DNA of 64,000 bases from Roseovarius carneus. Its GTDB lineage: Bacteria > Pseudomonadota > Alphaproteobacteria > Rhodobacterales > Rhodobacteraceae. Of this stretch, positions 9,525-18,671 are shown piece after piece. Location of the stretch: contig NZ_JAHSPD010000001.1 in assembly GCF_020141465.1 (NCBI RefSeq), positions 706,001 to 770,000 of the forward strand. Direction: 5' to 3'. Position numbers and translations under genes: made by a program. Every line of letters begins with the position of its first letter. Positions within the stretch are counted from its first letter, which is position 1. Under the pieces are notes generated by a model, which did not search any database, was not told the DNA's origin, and worked only from the letters and a program-made list of their open reading frames with translations.

Positions 9525-10357
9525 GGCGCAGGCTCCAATCGTTTGCGCACGGTGATCGCGCCGAATTCACGCGCACCGATGCGGGCTGTGGCCTCGGCCA
9601 GCGGCTCGGTCTCGACACGCATATGATGGGCGTTGGCGTGGATCAACGTCTCGGGGTCAAGCATCATGCCCACATGCCCGGACCAGAAGATCAGATCACC
9701 CCGCTCAAGCGGCGCATCGTCAGGCAGCGCCACACCAAGCTGCGCCTCTTGCAGATCGCTGTCACGCGGGCAGGTGCGGCCCGCAGCCCAAAGCGCCATC
9801 TGGATCAGGCCCGAGCAATCAATCCCCGTGCCCGTGTTGCCACCCCAAAGATAAGGCGTACCGAGGAACAGCGTGGCTGTGGCCGCGATGTCCGGGACAT
9901 GCTGCGCCAGAGGGACAAGGTGCTGCGCTGCGATATAGCCTTGCGCTGTGCGGTGAAACCCGTGGGTCTCATCGCTGACCGCCACGCAGCTCAGAAAGCT
10001 GAGCAGCCCCCGCTCAGGCGATTTGAAATTGGGGGCGGAATAGAGATGCGCGCCACGCTGTCCAATGCGGTGGGTTGGGCGGGGCGTGTCGCCCAGCGCC
10101 GCCTCCGGCAGGTAGCCGACATAACCATCCGCCATATCAATGCCAAAGGCCCAGCCCTCATGCCGCTCCAGCACCCGAAACCCTTGGCCAAAAAGCATCT
10201 GCTTGTCACGTGCACCGCCCGGTGCGCGGCAAAGGTCCGCATGGGGCAAAGCGATGCGCTCAGCTGTGCCGTCGGTATAGGCGGGCGCGTCTACCCGTCC
10301 GCGCAGGCCGCTCTCGGCCACGCGCGCATTCGCCGCCAGAAAGCGGCGGTCGGTCAC
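9521..10357 (-). CDS. NlpC/P60-family cell-wall peptidase
   Basis: 278 residues beginning with GTG, which overlaps the aminopeptidase stop codon (GTGA). The first ~150 residues contain two SH3b-like segments (LFGQGFRVLERHEGWAF... and GAHLYSAPNF...). The C-terminal NlpC/P60 domain has the catalytic Cys in GIDCSGLIQMAL, the His in SGHVGMM and the following HANAHH. The family hydrolyses gamma-D-Glu-diaminopimelate bonds in murein peptides. No signal peptide is visible, so a cytoplasmic muropeptide-recycling role beside the leucyl aminopeptidase is plausible. Confidence 0.9.
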   Translation of the reverse strand: MTDRRFLAANARVAESGLRGRVDAPAYTDGTAERIALPHADLCRAPGGARDKQMLFGQGFRVLERHEGWAFGIDMADGYVGYLPEAALGDTPRPTHRIGQRGAHLYSAPNFKSPERGLLSFLSCVAVSDETHGFHRTAQGYIAAQHLVPLAQHVPDIAATATLFLGTPYLWGGNTGTGIDCSGLIQMALWAAGRTCPRDSDLQEAQLGVALPDDAPLERGDLIFWSGHVGMMLDPETLIHANAHHMRVETEPLAEATARIGAREFGAITVRKRLEPAP

Positions 10358-11733
10358 AAGCCCAAGGCCTTGGGAAATGCCTCCAACAGCGCGCGGGCGG
10401 CCATACCGACACCACCCTTGGGGCGCGCCGGGGCCGCCGTGGGGTTCCAGCCATAGACGTCGAAATGGGCATAGCGCGTCCCATCTGTGAACCGGCGCAG
10501 GAAAAGTGCCGCCGTGATACACCCGGCAAACCCACCCTTGGGCGCATTGTCCAGATCCGCGATGCCCGGCTCGATCATCGCCTCATAGGGCGCATGAAAC
10601 GGCAGCCGCCAAACCGGATCGGCCACACGCAAAGCCGCCTCTTCCAGCGCTGTCACCAGCGCGGTGTCATCCGCGAAATAAGGCGCGATATCCGGCCCGA
10701 CCGCCACACGTGCCGCCCCCGTCAGCGTGGCCATGGAGATCATCAGATCGGGCGCATCCTCGGCCCCAAAGCTCAGCGCGTCGGCCAGAACGAGGCGCCC
10801 TTCTGCATCTGTATTGTTGACCTCCACCGTCAGCCCGTTGCGCGCGGTCAGGATATCGCTTGGGCGCATCGCACCCGCGCTTATCGCATTTTCCACCGCC
10901 GGAATAAGCACGCGCAGCTGCACCGGCAGGTTCAGCGACATAATCATATGCGCAAGGCCCAGCACCGTGGCCGCCCCCCCCATATCCTTCTTCATCAGGC
11001 CCATGGACGTATCAGGCTTGAGGTTCAGCCCGCCGGAATCAAAGCACACGCCCTTGCCAACGAGGGTCAGCTTCGGACCCGCCTTGCCCCAGCGCATATC
11101 AACCAACCGTGGTTCCTCTGCTGCCGAACGGCCAACGGCGTGGATCATGGGAAAATTCTTTTGCAGCAACGCCGCGCCCGTGATGACGGAAATCTGCGCC
11201 CCGTGGCCTTCCGCAAGGTCGCGGCATGCCCCCTCAAGCGCATCAGGCCCCATGTCCGAGGCAGGCGTGTTGATCAGATCGCGGATCAACGCCTCCGCCG
11301 CCGCGATCACCTCAAGGCGATCCGCATCGACACCTTCAGGCGCGATCAGCCGCGCGGACGCACCGGGTTGCGCGCGGTAGCGATCAAACGCATACCCTGC
11401 CAAGAGCCAACCAAGCGCCTCTTCCTCTGCTCGGTCCTCTGGCAACCCGGCAAGCGTATATGTCCCCTCGGGCAAGGCCGCCGCTGCCGCTGCCAGATGA
11501 AACCGCCCGCGCGACCGCATTTCTTCAGTGCCATAACCCGCCAGCGCCATCGCAATCGCACCATCCGGGCCAGGCACCAGACAGATGCTGCCCAACGCCC
11601 CGGTAAAGCCCGTGTTGCGCACCCAGATCTGCACGGCGCTGTCCTGCCCCGCCAGCCAATCATCAAGATCCCCCGAAGCAATCACATGACACGGAATGGC
11701 AGAAGGACCGGCAGTGGCGAAGGTCAGGCTCAT
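10354..11733 (-). CDS. M17-family leucyl aminopeptidase
   Basis: 459 residues. The catalytic half shows GKGVCFDSGGLNLK, the metal-binding NTDAEGRLVLADAL signature of M17 enzymes, and MKKDMGGAAT. The N-terminal ~150 residues are the poorly conserved regulatory domain. It removes N-terminal residues from peptides in the cytoplasm and is a hexameric dizinc enzyme in studied members. It heads the coupled series with NlpC/P60 and agmatinase; the trio suggests peptide or murein-peptide turnover. Confidence 0.93.
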   Translation of the reverse strand: MSLTFATAGPSAIPCHVIASGDLDDWLAGQDSAVQIWVRNTGFTGALGSICLVPGPDGAIAMALAGYGTEEMRSRGRFHLAAAAAALPEGTYTLAGLPEDRAEEEALGWLLAGYAFDRYRAQPGASARLIAPEGVDADRLEVIAAAEALIRDLINTPASDMGPDALEGACRDLAEGHGAQISVITGAALLQKNFPMIHAVGRSAAEEPRLVDMRWGKAGPKLTLVGKGVCFDSGGLNLKPDTSMGLMKKDMGGAATVLGLAHMIMSLNLPVQLRVLIPAVENAISAGAMRPSDILTARNGLTVEVNNTDAEGRLVLADALSFGAEDAPDLMISMATLTGAARVAVGPDIAPYFADDTALVTALEEAALRVADPVWRLPFHAPYEAMIEPGIADLDNAPKGGFAGCITAALFLRRFTDGTRYAHFDVYGWNPTAAPARPKGGVGMAARALLEAFPKALGL

Positions 11734-11817
11734 GGAGGGCAGTCCTTTCAGGGGAGCGGCACGGGCGCGCCGACAATTGCCGCTCAGCCTATCCGCCCTG
11801 ACCGCACCTGCAAGCCT

Positions 11818-12183
11818 TCAAATCGATATATCCTGCAATTCCCAGATCTCGCTCAGGCTCCGCTCGCCAATGCGCAGCAACCGCGCGAGCGTGGCTGCAA
11901 GAGCGACGGCATCGCCAAGATCAACGCAGGCCACCACGTTGGACGCCACCCGCGCGAGGGTGCCCATGCCAATTTGCTCGGAGATTGCCACGAGGCTGCG
12001 CGCGGATTTGCGCAAATCCGCCTCGCGCCCTTCGCGGTAGCACCGCTCAGTATGTGACAGGCGCACGGCCAGCTCCTCCAACGCACGACAAACGACATCT
12101 TCAGCCCCCGCCTCACCAAGCTGCACATAGAGCGCCTTCAGACGATCCGGGTCCAGCCGCACAGTTTCATCCTGCTTCAGCAT
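11818..12183 (-). CDS. conserved hypothetical, four-helix Hpt-like
   Basis: About 121 residues, nearly all helical: RLKALYVQLGEAGAEDVVCRALEELAVRL, then ADLRKSARSLVAISEQIGMG and ATLARLLRIGERSLSEIW. The spacing resembles a small four-helix bundle similar to Hpt domains, but the phospho-accepting His context is missing, so no phosphotransfer role is claimed. This sequence style is common in Rhodobacteraceae without assigned function. The ATG at 12183 is preferred; an upstream in-frame start at 12207 is possible. It lies ~85 bp upstream of the aminopeptidase and may share its transcript. Confidence 0.65.
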   Translation of the reverse strand: MLKQDETVRLDPDRLKALYVQLGEAGAEDVVCRALEELAVRLSHTERCYREGREADLRKSARSLVAISEQIGMGTLARVASNVVACVDLGDAVALAATLARLLRIGERSLSEIWELQDISI

Positions 12184-12380
12184 CGTTACCTGTTCCAAAA
12201 CTCTCACCCCAAATTCAATTCAACCGCACGGCCAAGCCCCCAGCTTTCGCCGCTCACGGAGGGCACCATGCGCCAGCACCCCTTCCCGAAAGGTTTCCAC
12301 CAACCCCATTTCTCTCTCGAATTCTCGGACAATCCAGTCTATTCATCCCCTTCAAGAGCAGAAAAAACAAGAGGGATGCC

Positions 12381-13031
12381 ATGGAGCATATCTCCCCGCT
12401 GCCAACGTATCTGGCGCAGCGTTACCACGGCTGGAAAGCAACCAGCTATTCCGAGAACAAAAGCTGGTATCGCCATCTGGCCAATGAGGGTCAACATCCG
12501 CGCGCGATGATGATCTCATGCTGCGATAGCCGCGTGCATGTCACGTCGATCTTCGGCGCGGATCAGGGCGAGTTCTTTATCCACCGTAATATCGCCAATC
12601 TGGTCCCCGCATTCGACACAAGCGGCGGCCAGCACGGCACGTCAGCGGCGGTGGAATATGCCGTGCGCCAGCTTCATGTGGCGCATGTGATCGTGATGGG
12701 TCACTCCAATTGTGGCGGTGTGAACGGCTGTGCGGCCATGTGCTCCGGCCACGCGCCCGAGCTTGAGGCCGAGGGGAGCTTTGTGGGCCGCTGGATGGAC
12801 ATCCTGCGCCCCGGCGTGGCGCGCGTGGCCCATATCGAGGACCCCGCTAACCGGATGCGTGCACTGGAGCATGAATCGGTGCTGATCTCTCTGAGCAACC
12901 TGATGACCTTCCCCTTCGTTGCCGATCTCGTTGAGGCGGGCGATCTCACACTGCACGGATTGTGGCTCGATATTTCCGAGGGCGTGGTGGAGCATTACCT
13001 GCCCGCTCAAGGCGTTTTTGCCCCGCTGTAA
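12381..13031 (+). CDS. beta-class carbonic anhydrase
   Basis: 216 residues, typical of beta-CAs. Zinc ligands are seen in MMISCCDSRVH (Cys and the Asp-Arg dyad) and in VMGHSNCGGV (His and Cys). It interconverts CO2 and bicarbonate in the cytoplasm, supplying carboxylases and helping pH balance. No signal peptide is present. The frame is open upstream, but ATG 12381 has AGAGGGATG before it and yields the normal family N-terminus. Confidence 0.95.
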   Translation: MEHISPLPTYLAQRYHGWKATSYSENKSWYRHLANEGQHPRAMMISCCDSRVHVTSIFGADQGEFFIHRNIANLVPAFDTSGGQHGTSAAVEYAVRQLHVAHVIVMGHSNCGGVNGCAAMCSGHAPELEAEGSFVGRWMDILRPGVARVAHIEDPANRMRALEHESVLISLSNLMTFPFVADLVEAGDLTLHGLWLDISEGVVEHYLPAQGVFAPL

Positions 13032-13060
13032 AACGCCTAATTTATCATCGTTGATGTCTT

Positions 13061-13109
13061 AAAGCGTTTCGAGAAAAGTAGTGCCTCAGGTTTTTCTCGG
13101 AACGCTTTA
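13061..13109. repeat. dispersed palindromic repeat, copy 2
   Basis: Arms AAAGCGTTTCGAGAAAA and TTTTTCTCGGAACGCTTT with the GTGCCTCAGG core, between the convergent carbonic anhydrase and RgpF-type genes. Its right arm supplies the TAA stop of the RgpF-type gene. The hairpin could act as a bidirectional terminator. Confidence 0.85.
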
Positions 13110-14300
13110 GGCGCCGCTTTGGCGTTCCATTTTCTTGTCTGCATTTGCTTTTGGCCACGCATCAGGCCTAAGCATACGCGCCTCGCGCGCGGCATTTTTA
13201 CCCATTGGGCCGCCCAAGCGCTCCAGCAGGTCCAACATTGTATCCGATCCAGCCTGCGATTCCCAAAGTGGTGATTTTTTAACGAATTGGAAATCGCGAT
13301 ACCGTAAATTGTAATATGGCATTACATAACTCATGCCTTGCGAGCTGATTGACGTGAGTGTGATTTTTATCCGATCAGACCGGCCTTCGGGGCTGCTCAC
13401 TGGACGCATAATCACCTCATCACGCTTCGCCTGAAGTTTTGGCGTAAAGGGGATCACCAGATGGTGTGCAACAGCATCTAGCTCGGCATCGTCCAATGCT
13501 GAAATTTCTCTGTCTATGTCGGTGGTCGGGCAAGTTGCCAAATGGCTATAACACTTGCGCCGCAGCATCCATTGCGTCAAGCCGATCTCGCCTCGGCGTA
13601 CCGTAGTACTTTTATTATCAGATAATCGAAACTTGCGCCAAAACTTCCGAAATCCTGGATCGCGTAAGATTGGAGTCCTCATTGCCAAAGCGTACGAACC
13701 ATAATGAAAATAAGGCAGGCCAGTGGTGTAAGTCCATTTGATGTTGCGGAATTCATCGGCCTTATGCGGCTTAATCGAGTAGTGTGCAGTCGCACTACAA
13801 AAATCCACATTTGCGTCGCGCACCGCTTCGAACCAGCTGCGCGGCGCATCAATCATCCAGCATGAGTCGTTCAAGAGGTAAAGGCGCTCAAGACTATGCA
13901 GATCGTCCGCCAGGTTTAGGACCCCATCGCGATAGCCGCCAAAATCATACCCGGTATTGGGCCGTTCTATAATTTTCGTGCAAAGCGGAGTGAGGATGGC
14001 AATATCCTCTTGGGATAGAGGCAGGTTTGACACCAGAATTGGGCTGATGCCATCAGTGTTAAGCTGCTTCAGAAGGTCAAGATGCGATGCCAGCAGGCCC
14101 TTAGACGGGAAAATCAAATAGATCGCCGCCTCGCTCACCAGAGGCACATGGCCTTCATGCACCTTACGCGCCCGCGCTGCTTTGATGTCATAACGGATGG
14201 TTAACGTCATAAAGTCCCAAGCCACCCGGTAAACTGCCAGGGCTTGATGGACCACCCGCAGCAATTCGCGCTTCAATTTCCACAGCGGAATTACTTTCAT
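13107..14300 (-). CDS. RgpF-type rhamnan synthesis/glycan protein
   Basis: 397 residues. The central block EAAIYLIFPSKGLLASHL, then ILVSNLPLSQEDIA, IIERPNTGYDFGGYRDG and LYLLNDSCW fits the rhamnan synthesis protein F family (PF05045), whose YDFGGYRDG box is diagnostic. Such proteins take part in assembly of surface polysaccharide or LPS side chains as GT-like enzymes. The basic, hydrophobic first 30 residues suggest peripheral membrane contact. The C-terminal ~80 residues are not recognised. Its base composition looks less GC-rich than upstream genes, and an IS element lies just beyond its start, consistent with a variable surface-glycan locus. Confidence 0.82.
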   Translation of the reverse strand: MKVIPLWKLKRELLRVVHQALAVYRVAWDFMTLTIRYDIKAARARKVHEGHVPLVSEAAIYLIFPSKGLLASHLDLLKQLNTDGISPILVSNLPLSQEDIAILTPLCTKIIERPNTGYDFGGYRDGVLNLADDLHSLERLYLLNDSCWMIDAPRSWFEAVRDANVDFCSATAHYSIKPHKADEFRNIKWTYTTGLPYFHYGSYALAMRTPILRDPGFRKFWRKFRLSDNKSTTVRRGEIGLTQWMLRRKCYSHLATCPTTDIDREISALDDAELDAVAHHLVIPFTPKLQAKRDEVIMRPVSSPEGRSDRIKITLTSISSQGMSYVMPYYNLRYRDFQFVKKSPLWESQAGSDTMLDLLERLGGPMGKNAAREARMLRPDAWPKANADKKMERQSGA

Positions 14301-14561
14301 CTTCTGGCCTCATTCTTTTCTCAGACGTGTTTGGGCATCTATAATCGTAGAAGGCCGCCAAACTCCATAGTCTGATGCGCTTTCAGGAAAACGGCATTTT
14401 CTAAGGCAAATTTTGTCACCGTCGAAAACAACATTTGCACGACACGTTAAGATTTGTATCGCTCATAGTCTATGGGGCTGCTTGAGCTCAAAAAACACGG
14501 TCAAATCCCGGTGGCCTCCTGCTCTGGACCCTCCCATGCTCACAATAAACGCACGTTGACT

Positions 14562-15405
14562 AGGGTCTGGGCTCATTGAGTATCAAAGCCAGTAGATGAC
14601 AAGTGCCGCGAGAGCGATTGCGGATAAGAAGACTTTGGGACATCTGTCATATCTTGTCGCCACGCGCCGCCAATCCTTGAGCCTACCGAACATGATCTCG
14701 ATCCGGTTGCGTCGTTTGTATCTGCGTTTGTCGTACTTGACGGTCTTCTTGCGTTGTTTTCGGCCCGGGATACATGCGCGTATCCCTTTGTCTTTCAACG
14801 CTTCCCTGAACCAGTCGGCGTCATATCCGCGGTCGCCGAGCAGCCAGTCAACGTTGGGTAGTCCGCTGAGCAAGGCGCGCGCGCTGATGTAATCACTCAC
14901 CTGTCCGGCGGTTACAAACAGATCAAGCGGGCGTCCTTGGCTGTCGCAAATGGTATGCCGCTTGGTATTCATGCCGCCCTTAGTTCGCCCAATCAGACGT
15001 CCACGCCCCCTTTTTTGACGCCCATACTGGTCGCTGTTCGGTGGGCCTTCAAATAGGTGGCATCGATCATAACCGTCTTCTGTTCGCCGTGTGCCGAGGC
15101 CAGACGGGCCATCATCCGGGCGAAGATGCCCTTATCGCTCCACCCTTTCCAACGGTTATAGAGCGTCTTGTGTGAGCCATAGGCAGTAGGCGCATCACGC
15201 CATCGTAAGCCATTGTGATTGATGAAAATAATCCCACTCAGCACCCGTCGGCCATCAACGCGTGGCTTGCCGTGGGACTTGGGAAAGAATGGCTCAAGAC
15301 GCGCCATCTGCGCGTCGCTCAACCAGAAAAGATCAGACATGCTCACCGCTCGCTTTTTGAGCCGTGAATCATGCCATCAGCCGGAAATCAATGGGTCTTG
15401 ACCCT
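14562..15405 (-). mobile_element. complete IS5-family element (IS427-like), 844 bp
   Basis: The ends carry an imperfect terminal inverted repeat of 18 bp (AGGGTCTGGGCTCATTGA at the left; the right reads AGGGTCAAGACCCATTGA on the other strand). The interior is filled by a two-frame DDE transposase. The flanking bases T and A are consistent with insertion at a TA target. The right end directly abuts a copy of the AAAGCGTTTCGAG palindromic repeat, suggesting that the repeat was the target. Confidence 0.85.
14583..15340 (-). CDS. IS5-family transposase, made by -1 frameshifting
   Basis: OrfA (15340 to 14993) encodes SDLFWLSDAQMARLEPFFP through MIDATYLKAHRTAT and stops shortly after. OrfB continues in the -1 frame as GRLIGRTKGGMNTKRHTICD through LLGDRGYDADWFREALK and ends RNRIEIMFGRLKDWRRVATRYDR. 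The frames meet at an AAAAAAGGGGG tract, the usual slippery site of this group. DDE residues are seen in MIDATY, GDRGYDAD and the E of RIEIMF. No further damage is visible, so the enzyme is probably functional. Confidence 0.88.
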
Positions 15406-15449
15406 AAAGCATTTCGAGAAAAACCTGAGGCACTGTTTTCTCGAAACAC
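15406..15449. repeat. dispersed palindromic repeat, copy 3 (decayed)
   Basis: AAAGCATTTCGAGAAAA and GTTTTCTCGAAACACT face each other around CCTGAGGCAC. The core is in the opposite orientation to copies 1 and 2. It begins at the base after the IS right end. Confidence 0.75.
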
Positions 15450-15836
15450 TCGCAACATATATGGTCAGTATGTGCAAAGCGTCCGTTTTTACATAAGAAA
15501 ACGCCAAGTTCTTGTCGCAGGAATGCCCTGTATCCACCGGACGCCCTAAGCCCAACCAGATGATAACCCGCGTAAACCGGCTCTGACCCTATTATGTCCA
15601 GATTCGGCTTATGCCAGCGGCGGATGGGGGTGTTATCCAACGCCGCAGAAAACCCGCTATAACTTAGGATAGTGGCCTAGCTCCTCGCCCACCCGTCATG
15701 CAGACAAACTATCACCGCGCGCTTACAAACGATCCGCGCGCGATGCCCGATTTACCCAAAATATTGCCCATAAAAACCAACAGATGCACCTTAGGAAACG
15801 CATAATTCAGGCCAGCATCAAAGACTGCGTTGCCAA
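15450..15836. other. intergenic, no gene recognised
   Basis: No convincing coding region. A minus-strand open frame of 78 codons runs through here but its C-terminal third is the palindromic repeat itself and it matches no family I recognise. The stretch lies between the IS element and the 3' end of the homogentisate operon. Confidence 0.5.
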
Positions 15837-16043
15837 TTATAGCCTGCGTTGCGGTCCACTCACGCATGCGGTCTGCAATGCCTGCCGCAAGACGGCTCGG
15901 TCACCAATATGGTTGGCCAGAACCAAAATCAAACGCGCGTTGAGCGCATCGCTTTGCTGCTTGCTAAGTCCCTCATGTGCGCTCAGCAATTCATCATAAA
16001 ACCCGTCGGGGTCGGTGATGTTGGCGTTCAGGTTGATATCCAT
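15837..16043 (-). CDS. DUF2783 family protein
   Basis: 68 residues. NANITDPDGFYDELLSAHEGLS and NARLILVLANHIGDRAVLRQAL match DUF2783, a small family of unknown function usually encoded next to FAD monooxygenase and MBL genes of aromatic degradation. It starts 2 bp after the FAD monooxygenase stop, so it is the last gene of the operon. The final residues (SGPQRRL) look like an extension produced by a lost stop codon. Confidence 0.85.
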   Translation of the reverse strand: MDINLNANITDPDGFYDELLSAHEGLSKQQSDALNARLILVLANHIGDRAVLRQALQTACVSGPQRRL

Positions 16044-16045
16044 TT

Positions 16046-17686
16046 TTACTGCCCCTGTACCATTGCAAGCTGTCCTGTTGCCGTTCGCACGGCTGTTTTG
16101 ATGTTTGCGGCATACGCTTGAGCCCAGCGCGCCGCAACATGTTGGTCCGGGCGGATAAGATAAATACCGCTTGGCGCATTCCCCAGATAGCGGGCGGCAA
16201 TGGCGCCCTTTGGATCATCGCGGGTCGTATTCAGTTGAATTGTACGGATGGGAATACCATCGACATCCGCTATGTCCGGCGACGCGGTATTGATCGCCAA
16301 AATAACAAAGTCACCGCCCAGATGATCCAGCAAGAATCCATCCGCCATTGGTGCATCAGCGCATGTGGCCCCCACGCGGCTGCGTGTTGGTCCATCCAAT
16401 TGATCCGGCCCGTTCAACGACAGCCCGTCATAAACACACGGCACTGAAAGGCGGCCAGAGTTCACCAAAGGCCGGGCGAATGCGTGGGCTTGTGCCAATT
16501 CCAGAACCGCATTTCGGAAGATCTTGCTGATCTCGCTTTTCGGGGTCAGAAAGTCGGTCGCACGGGTGGAATTAAGGATGTTTTCATCTGCGCCATGCAC
16601 GCGTTCTTCCGAATAGCTGTCGAGCAGGCTGTCGGGTGCGAGGCCTTTGACGACCAGATCAAGCTTCCACGCAAGATTGTCGGCATCCTGTACACCAGAA
16701 TTTGCGCCACGCGCGCCAAACGGCGAAACCTGATGCGCGCTGTCGCCTGCAAACAAGACACGCCCGTGGCGGAATTTCTCCATACGGCGGCACTGGAACG
16801 TGTAAATCGACGTCCATTCCAACTCGTAATCCGCATTCTCGCCCAGCATGGCATCAACGCGGGCGCGGATATTCTCGGGCTTCAATTCCTTGGCGCGATC
16901 AATATCCCAGCCAAGCTGGAAATCGATCCGCCAAATATCATCGGGCTGTTTGTGTAACAACGCGGACGCGCCGCTATCCTTGAAGGGCGGTTCAAACCAG
17001 AACCACCGTTCGGTCGGGAAGTCCGCTTTCATTTTAACATCGGCGATCAGGAAATTATCCTCAAACACGCGCCCATCAAAGCTCAGCCCCAACATACCGC
17101 GCATGGGCGAGCGCGCACCATCACAGGCGATCAGCCAATCGGCCTCAAGGCTGTAGGGGCCGTCCGGTGTTTCGAGATTGAGCACCACGTGATCGTCTTG
17201 CTGCGTCACGCCTGTCACAGCGTTCCGACCACGAATCTCAATTGGGGCACCCTGTGACTGCGCTACCCGAATTTCATCCACGAGGAACTTCTCAAAATAG
17301 GGTTGTTGCAGATTGATGAATGCAGGCACCTTATGTCCGTCTTCGGGCTGAAGATTGAATTCAAATACCCTCTCGTCACCATGAAACACTTTACCCACGT
17401 TCCAGATGACGCCTTTGTCGATCATCGCCTGGCCCGCGCCCATCCGGTCACAAATCTCAAGCGTGCGTTTGGCAAAGCAGATGGCGCGGCTGCCTTGCCC
17501 CACGCCTTCATGATCATCCAGCACCAGCACCGGCGTGCCCTTGCGCCCCAAATCCAGAGCGGCGGCCATCCCAACAGGACCGCCCCCGACAATAACGACG
17601 GGATGACGCACAGGGGCGGCATTCATCGCCGCTACCTTTTCGTAGGGGTAGAGCTTGAACGCGATGTCGTAACGAGCGTCGACCAT
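16046..17686 (-). CDS. FAD-dependent aromatic monooxygenase (PheA/TfdB/MhpA class)
   Basis: 546 residues. HPVVIVGGGPVGMAAALDLG is the Rossmann FAD site (GxGxxG), LIACDGARSPMR is the DG motif and RVLFAGDSAHQVSPFGARG is the GD motif, together defining class A flavin hydroxylases. The C-terminal ~150 residues form the thioredoxin-like domain of phenol-hydroxylase relatives. These enzymes hydroxylate phenolic acids using NAD(P)H and O2. Beside hmgA, a plausible job is hydroxylation of a hydroxyphenylacetate-like compound to homogentisate; this is inference. The ATG at 17686 follows TAGGAGGATA, a strong ribosome-binding site. Confidence 0.88.
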   Translation of the reverse strand: MVDARYDIAFKLYPYEKVAAMNAAPVRHPVVIVGGGPVGMAAALDLGRKGTPVLVLDDHEGVGQGSRAICFAKRTLEICDRMGAGQAMIDKGVIWNVGKVFHGDERVFEFNLQPEDGHKVPAFINLQQPYFEKFLVDEIRVAQSQGAPIEIRGRNAVTGVTQQDDHVVLNLETPDGPYSLEADWLIACDGARSPMRGMLGLSFDGRVFEDNFLIADVKMKADFPTERWFWFEPPFKDSGASALLHKQPDDIWRIDFQLGWDIDRAKELKPENIRARVDAMLGENADYELEWTSIYTFQCRRMEKFRHGRVLFAGDSAHQVSPFGARGANSGVQDADNLAWKLDLVVKGLAPDSLLDSYSEERVHGADENILNSTRATDFLTPKSEISKIFRNAVLELAQAHAFARPLVNSGRLSVPCVYDGLSLNGPDQLDGPTRSRVGATCADAPMADGFLLDHLGGDFVILAINTASPDIADVDGIPIRTIQLNTTRDDPKGAIAARYLGNAPSGIYLIRPDQHVAARWAQAYAANIKTAVRTATGQLAMVQGQ

Positions 17687-17708
17687 GTGGTATCCTCCTA
17701 AAGCCGGC

Positions 17709-18659
17709 TTAACCCTGCAACTGCGTCCACATGTCCAGATCGCGCTTGTCGGTCCAGATGCGGGGGTGCCAGATGCCGCGGGCCTCGTCATATGCGCGGC
17801 TGACGTTAAACGGCAGGCAATGTTCGTAGATGGCGTAATCCTTGAATTTCGGATCGCATTCGGCGCGCACCGCGTCCCACGCATCTTTCAGTGAACCACC
17901 CTTCATGGCGACCTTTTTGGCGGGTTCAAACGTGCTGTTTACGAAGTCACGGGTGCTCTCAATGGCGCGTTCAACGGCATCTTTTCCGATCAACGCGGCC
18001 CCGCGACCGGGTGCAATTGCGTCAACATCATAGGCTTTGATGTTGTCGAGGGTCTGGCCCCAATCGCCAAAGTAGCCGTCGCCGCAATAGCAGGCGGAAT
18101 GGTCTTCGACGATGTCGCCAGTGAACATAACATTTTGATCGGGAACATGAATAACCGCATCCCCGGCCGTGTGCGCACGGCCAAGGTGTTTGATGTCGAC
18201 ACGACGTTTGCCCAGGTAAACCGTCATGGCATCGCTGAATGTCGTTGTGGGATAGGTCAGGCCGGGGATGGACTCGTGGCCTTCGAACAGGCGCGGGAAG
18301 CGTTGAAATTCGCTGTCCCAGTCTTCTTGTCCACGTTCTTCGACCATGGCGCGGGCTGTATCAGACATGATAATCTGATCGGCCCCATATGCAGACGCCC
18401 CCAACACACGTACCGCGTGATAATGAGTCAGCACGACGTGGCTGATCGGCTTATCGGTGACGTCGCGCACCTTTTCGATGACTTTGTTGGCCAAACGCGG
18501 GGTTGCCTGTGCCTCAACGATCATGACGCTGTCGTCGCCGATAATCACGCCGGAGTTCGGGTCGCCCTCGGCGGTAAACGCCCACAGACCCTCGCCGACT
18601 TCGTCAAACGTGATCTTTTTCTCGGTCATATCCCCTTGGGATGCGAATGCTTTTGCCAT
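17709..18659 (-). CDS. metallo-beta-lactamase-fold hydrolase with altered metal motif
   Basis: 316 residues with an MBL fold: GVIIGDDSVMIVEAQ, VVLTHYHAVRVLGASAY, DVKHLGRAHTAGDAVIH-like GRAHTAGDAV, and VMFTGDIVEDH. The usual HxHxDH box reads HYHAVRV: the two His are retained but the Asp-His pair is replaced, so one metal site is probably lost or rebuilt. The same arrangement is typical of a subgroup found in aromatic and homogentisate clusters. Its position between fahA and the monooxygenase suggests hydrolysis or detoxification of a ring-degradation intermediate; the substrate is unknown. Confidence 0.82.
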   Translation of the reverse strand: MAKAFASQGDMTEKKITFDEVGEGLWAFTAEGDPNSGVIIGDDSVMIVEAQATPRLANKVIEKVRDVTDKPISHVVLTHYHAVRVLGASAYGADQIIMSDTARAMVEERGQEDWDSEFQRFPRLFEGHESIPGLTYPTTTFSDAMTVYLGKRRVDIKHLGRAHTAGDAVIHVPDQNVMFTGDIVEDHSACYCGDGYFGDWGQTLDNIKAYDVDAIAPGRGAALIGKDAVERAIESTRDFVNSTFEPAKKVAMKGGSLKDAWDAVRAECDPKFKDYAIYEHCLPFNVSRAYDEARGIWHPRIWTDKRDLDMWTQLQG

Positions 18660-18671
18660 TGTTTTGGTCCT

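Noticed and set aside
10075..12057. A 660-codon open frame on the plus strand
   Set aside because: It is antisense to the aminopeptidase and NlpC/P60 genes, is Arg/His/Pro-rich and contains no known domain. GC-rich codon bias on the opposite strand explains it.
15404..15640. 78-codon minus-strand frame
   Set aside because: Its last third is the palindromic repeat read through; no homology recognised.
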